This document shows positions 22,346 to 32,707 of a DNA stretch of 64,000 nucleotides, piece by piece; position 1 is the first letter of the stretch, and each line of letters opens with the position of its first letter. The notes beneath the pieces are model-generated. The model searched no databases. It was not told the DNA's origin and saw only the letters and a list, made by a program, of their open reading frames with translations. Both the position numbers and the translations under genes were made by a program. Origin of the DNA: Hydractinia symbiolongicarpus (lineage: Eukaryota > Cnidaria > Hydrozoa > Anthoathecata > Hydractiniidae); assembly GCF_029227915.1 (NCBI RefSeq), contig NC_079883.1, positions 27,156,001 to 27,220,000 on the forward strand, given 5' to 3'.

Positions 22346-23929
22346 AAAAGTTCTGTTTTTCACACTATGATTTTCTTTTTTCTATTATTATTTAATATTT
22401 ATTATTTTAGGTTATTATTTAGGGTTTCAAAACGCCAACCTGGTTGAGAGAAAACGGTAATTCCTATGAGAACACATAAATGAAAAACAGAAGCGATAGA
22501 ATGACATCATTCAAGGAACCGGAACGTCAAACTGGCTAAACGACACAACTTCTAGCAGAATTATGTAAGAAAGGTGGTTTTGTGACATTACGTCAGAATG
22601 AGCTGAGACAATACTGAGCCAATGCTGGTGAAGTTAACTGGTGAACAATTTAACGAGAAGACGGATAATTGTTGTGGTGAAGCAAGAGTAGGTATTTGCG
22701 CTAACGGTTTCTAAATTAAAGGTCAGAGAACGTACCTTGATGTAAGTACTTCAACCGTAATGCACAACAATACAAGAACCAATCCATTAAACAGTGCTTC
22801 GCGATAAATGAAATGGAGAGAAAAACGCCATTATAATGACAGAATCAGCCAAGTTGGGAAGGAAGCTTTTCTCCGTTAGTTTTTCAGTGTCAGTGGTGCA
22901 ATGGGCGGAGAATGTCGTATGTTCTATTCACGATAGGGTGGGTTATTGGTGATGAAAAAGGTTGTCGTTCTAATGCAGTTGGGTGATATTGGAATTGCAA
23001 GTATCGAATTGCGAATAAACATAGTGAATCCAATGTGAACTGTTAAATCGATATTTGGTTCTGTGTAATTTTAATAAAATAAAATAAAAAAATAAAATAA
23101 AAAAAATATGTATAAACATAACATAACATTTCAAATTACAATAATTACTGCTGATTCGAAATCGACAAGAAATTGATCAGGACTAAAAATGTTACTGTGT
23201 ATCCCTCTGACTGAACTAACTAATGATATGTTGTCTGTTATTCTCCACCGGCATTGTTGTTTATTCTTCACCGGCATTGTTTTTATTCTAGAATAGTCTG
23301 TTTGTTTTACTGCAATGTCACGACAAGAAAAAAAATGAGTGGGAGGTGGAAAATACTCAGGTGAGGAGAGGGGAGTCCTAGTTGGAGGTTAATTGTGCGA
23401 GGGAGATTATCCAGGTGGTTAATTAACGTTTTCCACTCATTTCAACATTTTCGATCTATCTAAGAGTTATCTGGAGTCTATTGATAGAGGAGGTCTTGAA
23501 TTTTAAACGAGAGGCATCGAATCAAGTGGTCATGTACGAAGTTGACATAATACATAAAGACTTTTGGGAACTCATGCTTCTTGGCACTTAAAGATTTCTT
23601 CGAAAAGTTGAGGCATTCGAAAAGTCGGATGGTCGAAAAATTGGAACTTAAATGTATTTGAAATGGTCAAAACAATTGCAAATAACACATTCATTAAGAA
23701 AATTGAAATGAAAGATTATGGCAGCAGTACAAAAAGTCTTTAAACAACAAAAATCAAACTATATTGACGCAAAATTATAGGTTTCCTCTACCTTGCCTTA
23801 ATTAATATGCCGTTCTAATTTTGTGTAATTAAACAAATATGAATTAACTATTACAATATGTCAAGCACTTTTTTCTTTCCAATCGAAAAGTTATGCTAAA
23901 AGTTTAAATAATTTTATAAATAGTAGAAT
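22346..23929. other. no recognisable gene
   Basis: The less AT-rich part, about 22420-23060, has no long frame. It begins after an acceptor-like TTATTATTTAG and ends near AATAAAATAAAATAAA, so it could be a non-coding or degenerate exon, but I cannot assign it. A small inverted pair (AATGAGTGG...GGAAAAT against GTTTTCCACTCATTT) spans about 23333-23443. Confidence 0.3.
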
Positions 23930-24370
23930 ACCTACCAAAACCAACCAGAACTTACCAAAGTTAACAAGTAATTCCCAAAACATACCAGTACTTACCAAAA
24001 CTTACCAGTACTTACCAAAACTTACCAGTACTTACCAAAAACCAAACAGTACTTACCAAAACCAATCAATAATTACCAAAGTTAACCAGTAATTACCAAA
24101 ACATACTAGTACTTACCAAAAAGAACTAGTATTTACTGAAACCTACCAGCAATTGTCAAAACCAACCAGTAATTACCAAACAACCAGTATTTATCAAAAC
24201 CAACCAGTACATACCAAAACCGACCAGTAATTAGTAAATCCTACAAGTAATTACCAAAACCAACCAGTAATTTTTAAAACCTCAGTACTTAGCAAAACCA
24301 ACCAGTAATACTAAAACTTACCAGTAATTAAACCAACTAGTAAATAAATTACCAAAAAAATAAGTACTTA
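23930..24370. repeat. minisatellite, 19-20-bp unit ACCAGTACTTACCAAAACC
   Basis: About 20 imperfect tandem copies. The best-preserved ones are at 23985-24035. Divergence rises toward both ends, with TAATTACC and TATTTACC variants. Confidence 0.9.
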
Positions 24371-26288
24371 CAGAAATACCCAAAAGCTTGTAAAATCTGC
24401 TTTTGTCGGACCATTAAACCTTTTGTGATTATTCTATTCTCTGTAATCTATTAACGAAGACGCCAGGATACTGGTGAAGTTCTAGAAAAGAATTAAATTC
24501 ACTTTCCTTTCATAAAACATTTGCGAGTATTCAATCCTTAGGTTCCACGGGAAATGCTTTTGTTTAGCAAGTCACAACAGGCAGAATCAACCATTTTTTT
24601 AAAATATTTTTATCAGCGCGTAAGATATAAAGTATGCAAGTTGTTTCGTGGGGGTGAGTAACTGGGAAACCCAACAAGCTTGCGTAAAGCATATCGTACA
24701 TTTAAGAAACAAGTTTAATCATTTAGTTGTACTGTAAATATTGTTTCGAATATTTCGCAAGTGTAAATTAAAAAGCAAAGTACATGAACCTTCCTTATGC
24801 GAAAGTGGCATCTATGGTTGGTTTTGCGTAAAAAAATTTGGGGCGAATGGAAACAAATCTTTTGCTGGGGACGTAAGGCACTGCGCAAATACAACAAAAA
24901 TAGTTCAAACCGAGATAGATGATTAACCAATGGTCACAAAGGTTATAAACGTTTGCGTATTTTACGCACGCAATCTGATGGGTATAAAGCAAGACCATAT
25001 CAGATAAATTGGTTGATGAAATTTGCAGACTTATTAGAATCAAGTTCCAAACGGCAGATAAATAATTTTCTCCTTTTAAAAAAAAAAGCTTTACCAATTT
25101 TGAACATGTTTTCTTTAATAAATTGTTTTGGTAACTATGGCCTGTTATTAACATTTTTTACCTCAAGGAATAAGTGCACATGTACGCTGTTGTCAGCGCA
25201 AAATCAAAACATCACGTCGCACGGGAAGTCGTCTATATACAATCCTCCACAAACGGACAAGTATAATAAACCGCATCATTTTCCAAATAAAACCATTCAA
25301 ACTCCTTACCAAAATCACTTTGTACTTGATTAAGAAATTTTTAACTTGCATGTAATAACATCACTTCAGGAAAACACCAATCACAACATCTTTTATATCA
25401 CTCTCATTAAATCTATTTTTGTCTGACCTACGTTTATTGCGGTTAATTGAGATAATTCTGTTCCACCAATAATATGAACAGACTATTCAATACTTGAATG
25501 GGCTATTGTTTCGCTTAAAAACAATTTCATTACGATCTTTTGTTTAAAAAAAACCTAAAATATGATAAAACAAATCTCAATGACAGTTCTTGGGAAGTAT
25601 CAGTTTAAAAGTTTCAAACTTTGAGCAGAAGACTAAAATCTTAAACAAAGGTAAAATATCTAGCGTTCTGTAAGTCAGCTCACTTGTTCAGTTCTTCTCG
25701 TTGAATTTACACTTATACTTGTTTTTTGGCGGGGACACAAATTTACAACGTTTCTCAATATTTACGCCATTGCTTTTTTAATCCAAGCACTATACACTGT
25801 TATAATAATATGTGAGACATTTGTGATTAGCACTTTGTAAAGTTTTTTCAAGTGGGCCGTTCTATCGGATTTGCCCGGCTAGATAAAACGAGATACTGGT
25901 TTTGTTTCAACTGACCTGTAATCTGCATCACATAAAAGTTATTTAACTCATTAAAATTTTTACTTACTTAGGTGAGCCTTCACATAAATCATAGAGATAT
26001 TATAATATCTCTATGCATAAAGACATTAGTTAAGCTGGTCCAGTTCTCATATGAGCACACTTATGTAAGGAGATAAAGGCGAACAAGATTATCCCATCTT
26101 TCGTATCATGTTTATTAGATTAAGCTGTGAATGAAATTTACATCATCATCATATTTTTTGTAGATTCAACAATACAAAGTTACAACAGACAAGTTGAGAA
26201 GATTAGTGATGTGTATGTAGCAGTTTTAATCCGTACATTTTACTTTTTTTCTTTCTTTATAATTTCATTATATTTTGTTTTTATTTAG
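24371..26288. other. non-coding or intronic sequence upstream of a TM exon
   Basis: ORFs on both strands at 24715-25333 have no recognisable domain. If the membrane-protein exon at 26289 belongs to a plus-strand gene, part of this stretch is intron. I could not identify the preceding exon. Confidence 0.35.
25990..26015. repeat. perfect 26-bp palindrome
   Basis: Starts CATAGAGATATTA and is its own reverse complement over all 26 bases, with no spacer. Confidence 0.9.
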
Positions 26289-26422
26289 CGTCTATCAAAT
26301 ATGAATATGTCATTCTCATTGTCACAGCAATGATTTTGTTGACAATCATCTCTGTTGGCGCGTTACTGTATTCACTGAAACCAAAAACTGTCACTATTCA
26401 GGGAACAGAATACTCGATTTGA
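26289..26422 (+). CDS. last exon of a single-pass membrane protein, paralogue 1
   Basis: A T-rich acceptor ending TTATTTAG precedes an exon that starts in phase 1 and encodes 43 residues before TGA: SIKYEY, a hydrophobic helix (VILIVTAMILLTIISVGALL), then a short tail YSLKPKTVTIQGTEYSI. The exon at 30850-30983 has exactly the same length and phase and is identical at 22 of 43 residues, so both are coding and related by duplication. The topology looks type I: the ectodomain is encoded upstream, and the tail is short, with Lys residues and a final Glu-Tyr-Ser. Upstream exons are not identified, so the function is unknown. Confidence 0.7.
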
Positions 26423-27780
26423 AGACAAAAAATTCGAAGATAGCAAGTGTTGCTAGAAGTAGAATTTAATGAAGAACAGCGCGCTGCTGAAAAAGATTTC
26501 ATGAGAAAGCAACACAAACAAGGAAAAAATTCGCTTGTGGTATGGTAAAATTCTGCGCGTGATACGTAAATACTTTTAATCAATTATAGAAACAGAAGGA
26601 CGAGAACTTAAGGATAAATTTAATGAAAGCACAAGAGATACCAAAGAATAGATGTTTACAATTGCTTCTCCCAATCAATCGCTTATACATATAAACAAGA
26701 ATTTGTATTTGGTAAATCGTGTAACTTTCAAAGAAAAATACGGGAGTAATCTAATGTTACAAAATCCTGCAAAGTATATTTCATATGCTCACCTTCACTG
26801 AAAGTTATAGGTGGTACAACTCCTCTACGGAGTTTTTATACGAAGAAATCCTGAAGGTGTTGAGTAATCCAGCACTCTCACCCATAGGGTGCTTAAGATG
26901 GCGCTGTTTTGGTCATTGGTTTTCTCAAAAATTACAATGTTCTGATACAATAGAAAGATGAAGAATTTCCGAGTTATATAAAGCCAATCTTGACATTCTA
27001 GTTCTAAAATTTTTTGCCAGATAGAAATAAAACTGCCAGATTGTAAACGACGGATTTTAAATTAACACAAAAATTACACTTTTTTTATTTCTTTTTATCT
27101 ATTGACACATCTTCCTATTTAGAAAAATTATTTTCATCCCTTGCCGGATTTCTCTCTCTCTCTCTTCACCTTCTTTCTGTATTCCGAACTTTTTTTATGT
27201 TGAACAAATTTTCCAGAGCTTTAGCAGCGAAATACAGAGTCCTGCAGCTTTAAAAACAGAAGGTAGAATAAAGCTCTTTTATTTGCAGCACATCACTAAC
27301 GCATAGGAAACGTTTGCGTGTAACTTTGAAACCTAAAATAAGGTTATGTCACAGTATGTCACAGTAAATATTCTCATTTGTAGGATTGATTTTTGTTTTG
27401 AAGGTAAGTTGGATTTTAAACAATGTCTTGTTGAGCATCTGTTCTGTGGAGTAATCGTCTTGGTAAGATCTAATAATCAAATTTTATAATAGGATTTTTT
27501 GAAAAGGAAACATACCTTATTTCCCTCATGTTTCGCACACACGTAAAATTATACATAAAAAATTACAAATGTTATACACTCCCATAAATTGTTATCTGTA
27601 TACAAATACTTAGTGAATTTAAGATAAGCGTTACTTTCAGTATAAAGTTAAATTAGCGAAACGTACGAATTAAAATATATGGTAAAAATTATGTCCGGTA
27701 CATCTATTATTCACGCAATGGATATGCGCGCTAAAGAGATATTCGCAAAAAAAGTATTTATTTAATCTGTGGGTTTACCT

Positions 27781-27849
27781 CTTTTCTAACATCGGACGGC
27801 GATACGGGATACAAAGAAAGAGACAACAGGCGCACTGGGAACGAGGTTG
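27781..27849. repeat. foldback element fragment (CAACCTCG family)
   Basis: Right half of the family: ATCGGACGGCGATACGGGAT, AAAGAGACAACAGGCGC, then CTGGGAACGAGGTTGA. The left arm is missing or decayed. Confidence 0.7.
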
Positions 27850-28754
27850 AGGTTTACCAAGAAAAATAATGAAAACATTTTTTTTGTAGTCAATTCTGAA
27901 ACATACCCCTTTAGTGATTTGTATTTAATGACTTTTCATAATTTTTGGTTAGCGTCAGGATAGTCGAAAAAATGTTTTAGTGTGATGTCACATCTGTTGT
28001 CATGGTGACTCATCGGTTAACAAAGGTGTTTGGAAACAAAAAAATCAGCCACTTAACATATTCTTCACTTCCAAAGTCACATTTGAGACTTTTTATGTTC
28101 CTATAAACTAATTTATGCATTTTAAATTTTAGAAACAGTTTTTGTTGTTCTAAAGTTTACGTTCCACCATTTTCGCATGTTTTCGGGTTCGAACATATGA
28201 TGACATCATTTTGGATTGGATGACAAGTTTAGAAGCAATACGATGTCTGTTTAATATTCCCCCGACTTCCTCGGCTTTTCAGATCATCCCAAAATACCCG
28301 GCTTAAATAGGGTTAAAGTTGTAAAATATTTAGTTTGTCTGGGGCGTTGACACTTCGCCAAACCCAATGTTGTTTTTTCAAAAACTAAGTCAGGTACATC
28401 ACTAAAATCTTTCGATATCTATTTTAATAATAATTCGCTGCTATCTGGAAAATGGTATCTCAGTTAGCGATACTTCCTTTGATCTTCGACTGATTGATTA
28501 TTATGAAAACGTTGATTTTAATTAGTTAGAAACCGCCTTTTTTCGATGCGCTATTTTAAATATGAACTCCCAGAAATTTTATGCCCGATTATAGTCTTGA
28601 CCAGTCATAACATGTTTAAAGAGCGATCTATGTAGCAACGGCCATTTTAGTGGCCCCTTTTCCTTTTTTATTTTAGGATAGATATTCAATCACGTTTTTC
28701 CGCCATATATAAAATAAGATAATCAATTTAAATTCAAGATTTTGCCTACAAATC

Positions 28755-28880
28755 TATTACTATACTTCGAGGGAATTAATATTCGCGCGAATTAAATTTC
28801 CCGGATTTTGGCCTACGTAAATTCTACAGCAAATTCATCTCACCCTGATCGGTGAAAATAAATTTCCGCCAAATTTTAAA
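28755..28880. repeat. MITE-like repeat with AAATTTCCCG/AAATTTCCGCC ends
   Basis: Carries GGGAATTAATATTCGCGCGA, AATTAAATTTCCCGG and GAAAATAAATTTCCGCCAAA. Similar blocks occur near 32860-33000 (AAATTAAATTTCCGC, GATAAATTTCCGTCAGG) and 52565-52820 (GGGAATTAATATTGGCGGAA). Dispersed family; borders not resolved. Confidence 0.5.
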
Positions 28881-29271
28881 CACTTTCAATCAGCATACAT
28901 AAATTAAAGGATCAGTTGAAATATTCTTTCAAAATGGCACCATTGTTTCGTTGAAGCTATTATAATTATTGTACATAGGGCGTCATAAATTACGTCAAAC
29001 ACAAACTTTATTGCCTAAATTATATGACATGTAGTTTTTGTCAAAAGGTCAAAGTATGTTATGTAAAAATGAATAAATATTCTGCATGAAAATTTAGTTG
29101 TAAACCAAAATTCATCGAGGTGTTGTTGCTAAGCCTCAGGCCCTTAACAAAAAATAGAATTAATGATGTCCTTGGGAAGAAGCAAGCAAGTTATATTATT
29201 GCTGATGTTCCGATACACGGAAGATTTTAGTTAGATAGATTCCGGTTTTTCACTAAAAATAGATATTTACT

Positions 29272-29310
29272 CAACCTTGTTTCCAGGGCTTTTTGTATCT
29301 AACCGATGCT
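29272..29310. repeat. foldback element left-arm fragment
   Basis: CAACCTTGTTTCCAGGGC followed by TTTTTGTATC matches the left arm of the family. No right arm nearby. Confidence 0.6.
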
Positions 29311-30084
29311 GCGTTTTAAACATGTTTTTGTTTGTTGGTTCTTGCAATCTTAACTTTCTCAGTTTTTTCGTCATTTTGCAACTATGGATAAAAGCGTCAA
29401 ACTGTTAACCATTTAGCTACTTTTGCACACACTACGCCAGGTGGAAATTAATTTTCATGTTTCAACATACTTTGAACAGGACTGTAGCAAAAAACGCAAG
29501 CATAGAAACCTACGTAATTTATATTTTTTTCTACAACGACTATCTACGCCCTGAATCATCGTTCTTCTCTTTCTCTTATTCATTATCTTATGCTGTAAGT
29601 CGTAAAAAAACACAATACATATACACTTCAGTACAAATCCGTCCTTTCCCCGCAGATGAGCTCACAAAAGAAGTCTTACGAAATCAGATGTCGACCATCT
29701 TGCTCTAAAAGGTTCGTAGCAGTCTAAAGAGGGCTTTTTTGTCGATCATGGCTAATTGGAGAAAATTAAGCAGGGGATGTGTTTTAGCCAATTGTTATTA
29801 ACAATTTTGTTTACTACGTATAATACATGGGCGCATGGAGGGCGTAGCTCGATAAATATTCATTATTTTTTATTTAATGTTAAGTTTGTCGCAGTTCTAC
29901 TTTTTACTGTGGATAACAAGTAGAACGGAAGTTTTTTCGTTCACCTCGATCCGAGAACCTGTTGTCTCTTTCTTCATGTCAGTCGGCGAGACAAACCTTT
30001 CGTCAGGCCCATCAATAAGCGCAGCCCTGATGAAAGACAAAAAAGTAGACTGTGTCGAAAAATTATTGTGCATCCATTTTCTCC

Positions 30085-30169
30085 CAACCTAGTTCCCAGG
30101 GCATTTTGCTTTGTTAATTCCACTTCGTAATAACGGCTCAAGAGCCATAAGACCATAGGGACGAGGTTG
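30085..30169. repeat. foldback element copy (CAACCTCG family)
   Basis: Starts CAACCTAGTTCCCAGGGCAT and ends CATAGGGACGAGGTTGA. The internal GGACGGCG block is replaced by unrelated sequence. Confidence 0.75.
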
Positions 30170-30849
30170 ATTTTCTCCCTTAATTTCATCCGCAGTGTAA
30201 TTAGAGAAACGGAAGTGTTTTCAATTAAGGATGTCTCTCACAAAACGTTTTATAAATTATACCTTAACGTTTTAGTAGCGCATAAAACATCTAAATAAAT
30301 GTAGGTATGTAAAAAAGTCAACAAATTAATTATTGTTGCAAAGAGCGCAGACTGGCAAGGTAATTTGGCTCGTGTTACCCAAGATTTAATTTGAAAGTAT
30401 TAGCTCTTTTATTAAGATTTTGTTTGTTCTATTAACTTCCTTTACCCTGAATTTATGATTTCCATCATTGAAATCTGTGATTCGGTATGAAAAATTGTCA
30501 GTTAGCTTAGATGTAAGGAGCCACGTGAGTATCTTTATATTACAGGGTGTCAAATTGTTTTAAAAATTGTGGTTTGTAGGAAAAATAAAAATTCTTATTA
30601 TATTGTTCCATCAAGTCGTTTTAAGCACATGCATAAATATGCTATTGTTCTATAATCTTTTAGGTTTAATTTGGATAATCAAGCAAAAATTTTAAAAAGA
30701 TGAGTAAGTGAGAATTAAACTTTTGTGCTGCACTCAGTTTATACGCTTTCGTTTGTTTGTTTTTGCTTTTTTTGCTATTGTTGTTGTTAGTGTTGTTGTT
30801 TTCATTATTGTTGATGTTTACTCAAAAATTGTCCCAATTAATACTTTAG

Positions 30850-30983
30850 CCTCGTTAAAAACGGAGTACGTCGTAATGATTGTGGTTGCTATGGTTATTA
30901 TCACAATTGTCGTGATAGGAACTTTGTGTTATTCAATGAGACCAAGAACTGCTGTAATAGACGGCGTCGAATATTCGTCGTAA
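30850..30983 (+). CDS. last exon of a single-pass membrane protein, paralogue 2
   Basis: After an acceptor (AATACTTTAG) a phase-1 exon of 134 bp encodes SLKTEYVVMI, a continuing hydrophobic helix to about residue 26, then CYSMRPRTAVIDGVEYSS and TAA. Length, phase and the pattern E-Y-V...Y-S-[LM]-[KR]-P-[KR]-T...G-x-E-Y-S match the exon 4.5 kb upstream. This points to tandem duplicated genes or alternative last exons of one gene. A longer open frame from 30708 runs through the T-rich tract before the acceptor and is not taken as real. Confidence 0.7.
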
Positions 30984-32363
30984 AATGTGACGTATGTGAG
31001 CAAAGTGATTGAAAGAAGCAGAACTTTTATATATCTTCTATACCTTAGAAGCGGATTTTAAACATTTAGCTACTCAGAAATACATAATCATAGTAATAAC
31101 CCCCGTGCAAATAAATTTCATTACTTCGTGTTAACAGGCGGCAAGGATGCTTAAAACTGCGATGCAGGAGATATATACAACAGGCGATCCAGTGCGGAAT
31201 ACGGTTTAGTCATAGTAATGTGATACCAAGTGCTTACATGAACTTTTTCGATTGGTTATTGAGACTTACAAGTAAATGGTGAGTGAAAACACAATGTTAT
31301 AAAAATTGGTGTCAACACCTTGTTGGTCATCATATTGCTTTATAAAAAGCCGATTTTACTTTCTTATAGAAAAGTGCGAACGGCTGAGTAAATTAATTCG
31401 CGTGCTTTGTTGATTGTTTTAGTCTTTAGTTTTCATTTTTTGGCGGAAATCATTGAGTATAATCTCAAACTCGAACTCTGATAACTCGAACTTCCAGTAA
31501 CTCGAATTTATTTTAATCTTTCATTTGCTGAGCCATACCTTTTTAACAGTTCTCATGCCCCAGAAAGCCTGATGATTTGAATTTTCTGTAAAAAAAAAAA
31601 CTTTTTATTCCCCCAAATGTTCAAGTAATAGGATACGGTATATAAAACAAAAATAAACACGTTCTTTTGTACTCGATTTCTATTAAGACCCCTTCAAAAT
31701 ATACATCACACATAAAACACACACCTACAGACGTGGGGTGTGGTCATTAAACCTCCCCACATCCCTTTCTTAACAACTTTTTACATTCGTGTGGCTTGGG
31801 ACCATAAATACATATTAACATTAAAACAAAAATATAATTCTGAGTGAAGAACTAAAAAGAAAATAGAAATCCTGCAAAACAAGTTGAAGATATGAAGTTA
31901 AAAAACTGAAAATAATCAATTCTTTGTTTGTAAGTTTGGCATACATACTGCACAATAAACGACTTAATTTAGACCATATTAAGACAGATTCCTTAAGAAC
32001 GATTACGCGAAAATAGAAGAACAAAAATTTTCGTATTCGAAACTGAGTATGCCAGAGCAGTTTAGTTGGGATTCCTACTCGTCTACTTCACAACAAAATT
32101 AATTATCTGGTCTGTGAATTACACACTTAAATACTATTTCCATTATTGCAATTCTCAATAAATAAGTATCGATAAAAGTATAAAGTGTCGATGCCTACAC
32201 CATAAATAAAAATATAACCAATATTAAATAAAAAGAAAAAAAAAGAATGAAAAATTATCTATATTTATATTTACACAAATTTATTATAAAAAAATTGCTC
32301 AAAGAAAAACATAAAAATTAACTCAGAAGACAAAATTTTTTTTAAAAAAGAACACAATTTTTA

Positions 32364-32606
32364 TTGGTCACTTTTTGTCCAATCAAAATGCTTTGTTCTA
32401 CTTCACACCTCAACACACTTTGCGAAGATAAAAAATGGTTTCATTCTAGTGCTAAAAAGAGTTATTTTAGGGGTGTGTTTATTCGATGCAAGTTTCAGCC
32501 AATCAATTTACGGCAAGACAAATTTATCTTAATGACACTTTTAGTTAAAGACAGTTTATCTAGAGTGCAAGAGTATTTACAAACTTGTCAGGATAATAAA
32601 GAATAA
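32364..32606 (+). CDS. possible small ORF or last exon, unknown
   Basis: An 80-codon open frame starting at ATG and ending in TAA, with AATAAA overlapping the stop region (GATAATAAAGAATAAATA). The C-terminal half (RQDKFILMTLLVKDSLSRVQ) could be helical. I recognise no domain. It ends about 100 bp before the convergent Rab gene's stop. It may be chance in AT-rich DNA; real coding status is doubtful. Confidence 0.2.
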   Translation: MVTFCPIKMLCSTSHLNTLCEDKKWFHSSAKKSYFRGVFIRCKFQPINLRQDKFILMTLLVKDSLSRVQEYLQTCQDNKE

Positions 32607-32681
32607 ATATAAAAACTATTATTTACTCGTGTGTTGTGTTAGGCAACAAATTTTGGCTTCTGTTAAAACTAATATTCATAA

Positions 32682-32687
32682 TTTATT
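32682..32687 (-). promoter_or_regulatory. polyadenylation signal of the Rab gene
   Basis: TTTATT on the plus strand (AATAAA on the minus strand), 20 bp past the Rab stop codon. Its closeness to the stop suggests a very short 3' UTR. Confidence 0.5.
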
Positions 32688-32707
32688 ATTCTACAGTTAA
32701 AAAAATG

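Larger units (their letters stand above)
26423..30849. other. intergenic or intronic, with repeats
   Basis: Contains foldback fragments (27781-27849, 29272-29310, 30085-30169) and a MITE-like block at 28755-28880. No other exon is supported. A short ATG frame directly after an acceptor-like CCCCGCAG at 29654 gives only 23 residues. Confidence 0.35.
30984..32707. other. intergenic, with a pogo-like relic
   Basis: At 31455-31620 repeated CTCGAACT, GATAACTCGAACTTCC and AGTAACTCGAATTT resemble subterminal repeats of a pogo/Tigger element. The ORF at 32364-32606 is noted separately. Confidence 0.4.

Noticed and set aside
23930-24370. CRISPR-like array
   Set aside because: The units are contiguous tandem repeats without unique spacers, in a eukaryotic sequence.
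24715-25333. Overlapping ORFs on both strands
   Set aside because: No motif, no coding bias, and both strands equally open.
30708-30849. Upstream extension of the TM exon at 30850 to an earlier start
   Set aside because: It translates a T-rich polypyrimidine tract before a good acceptor; the paralogous exon starts at the acceptor.
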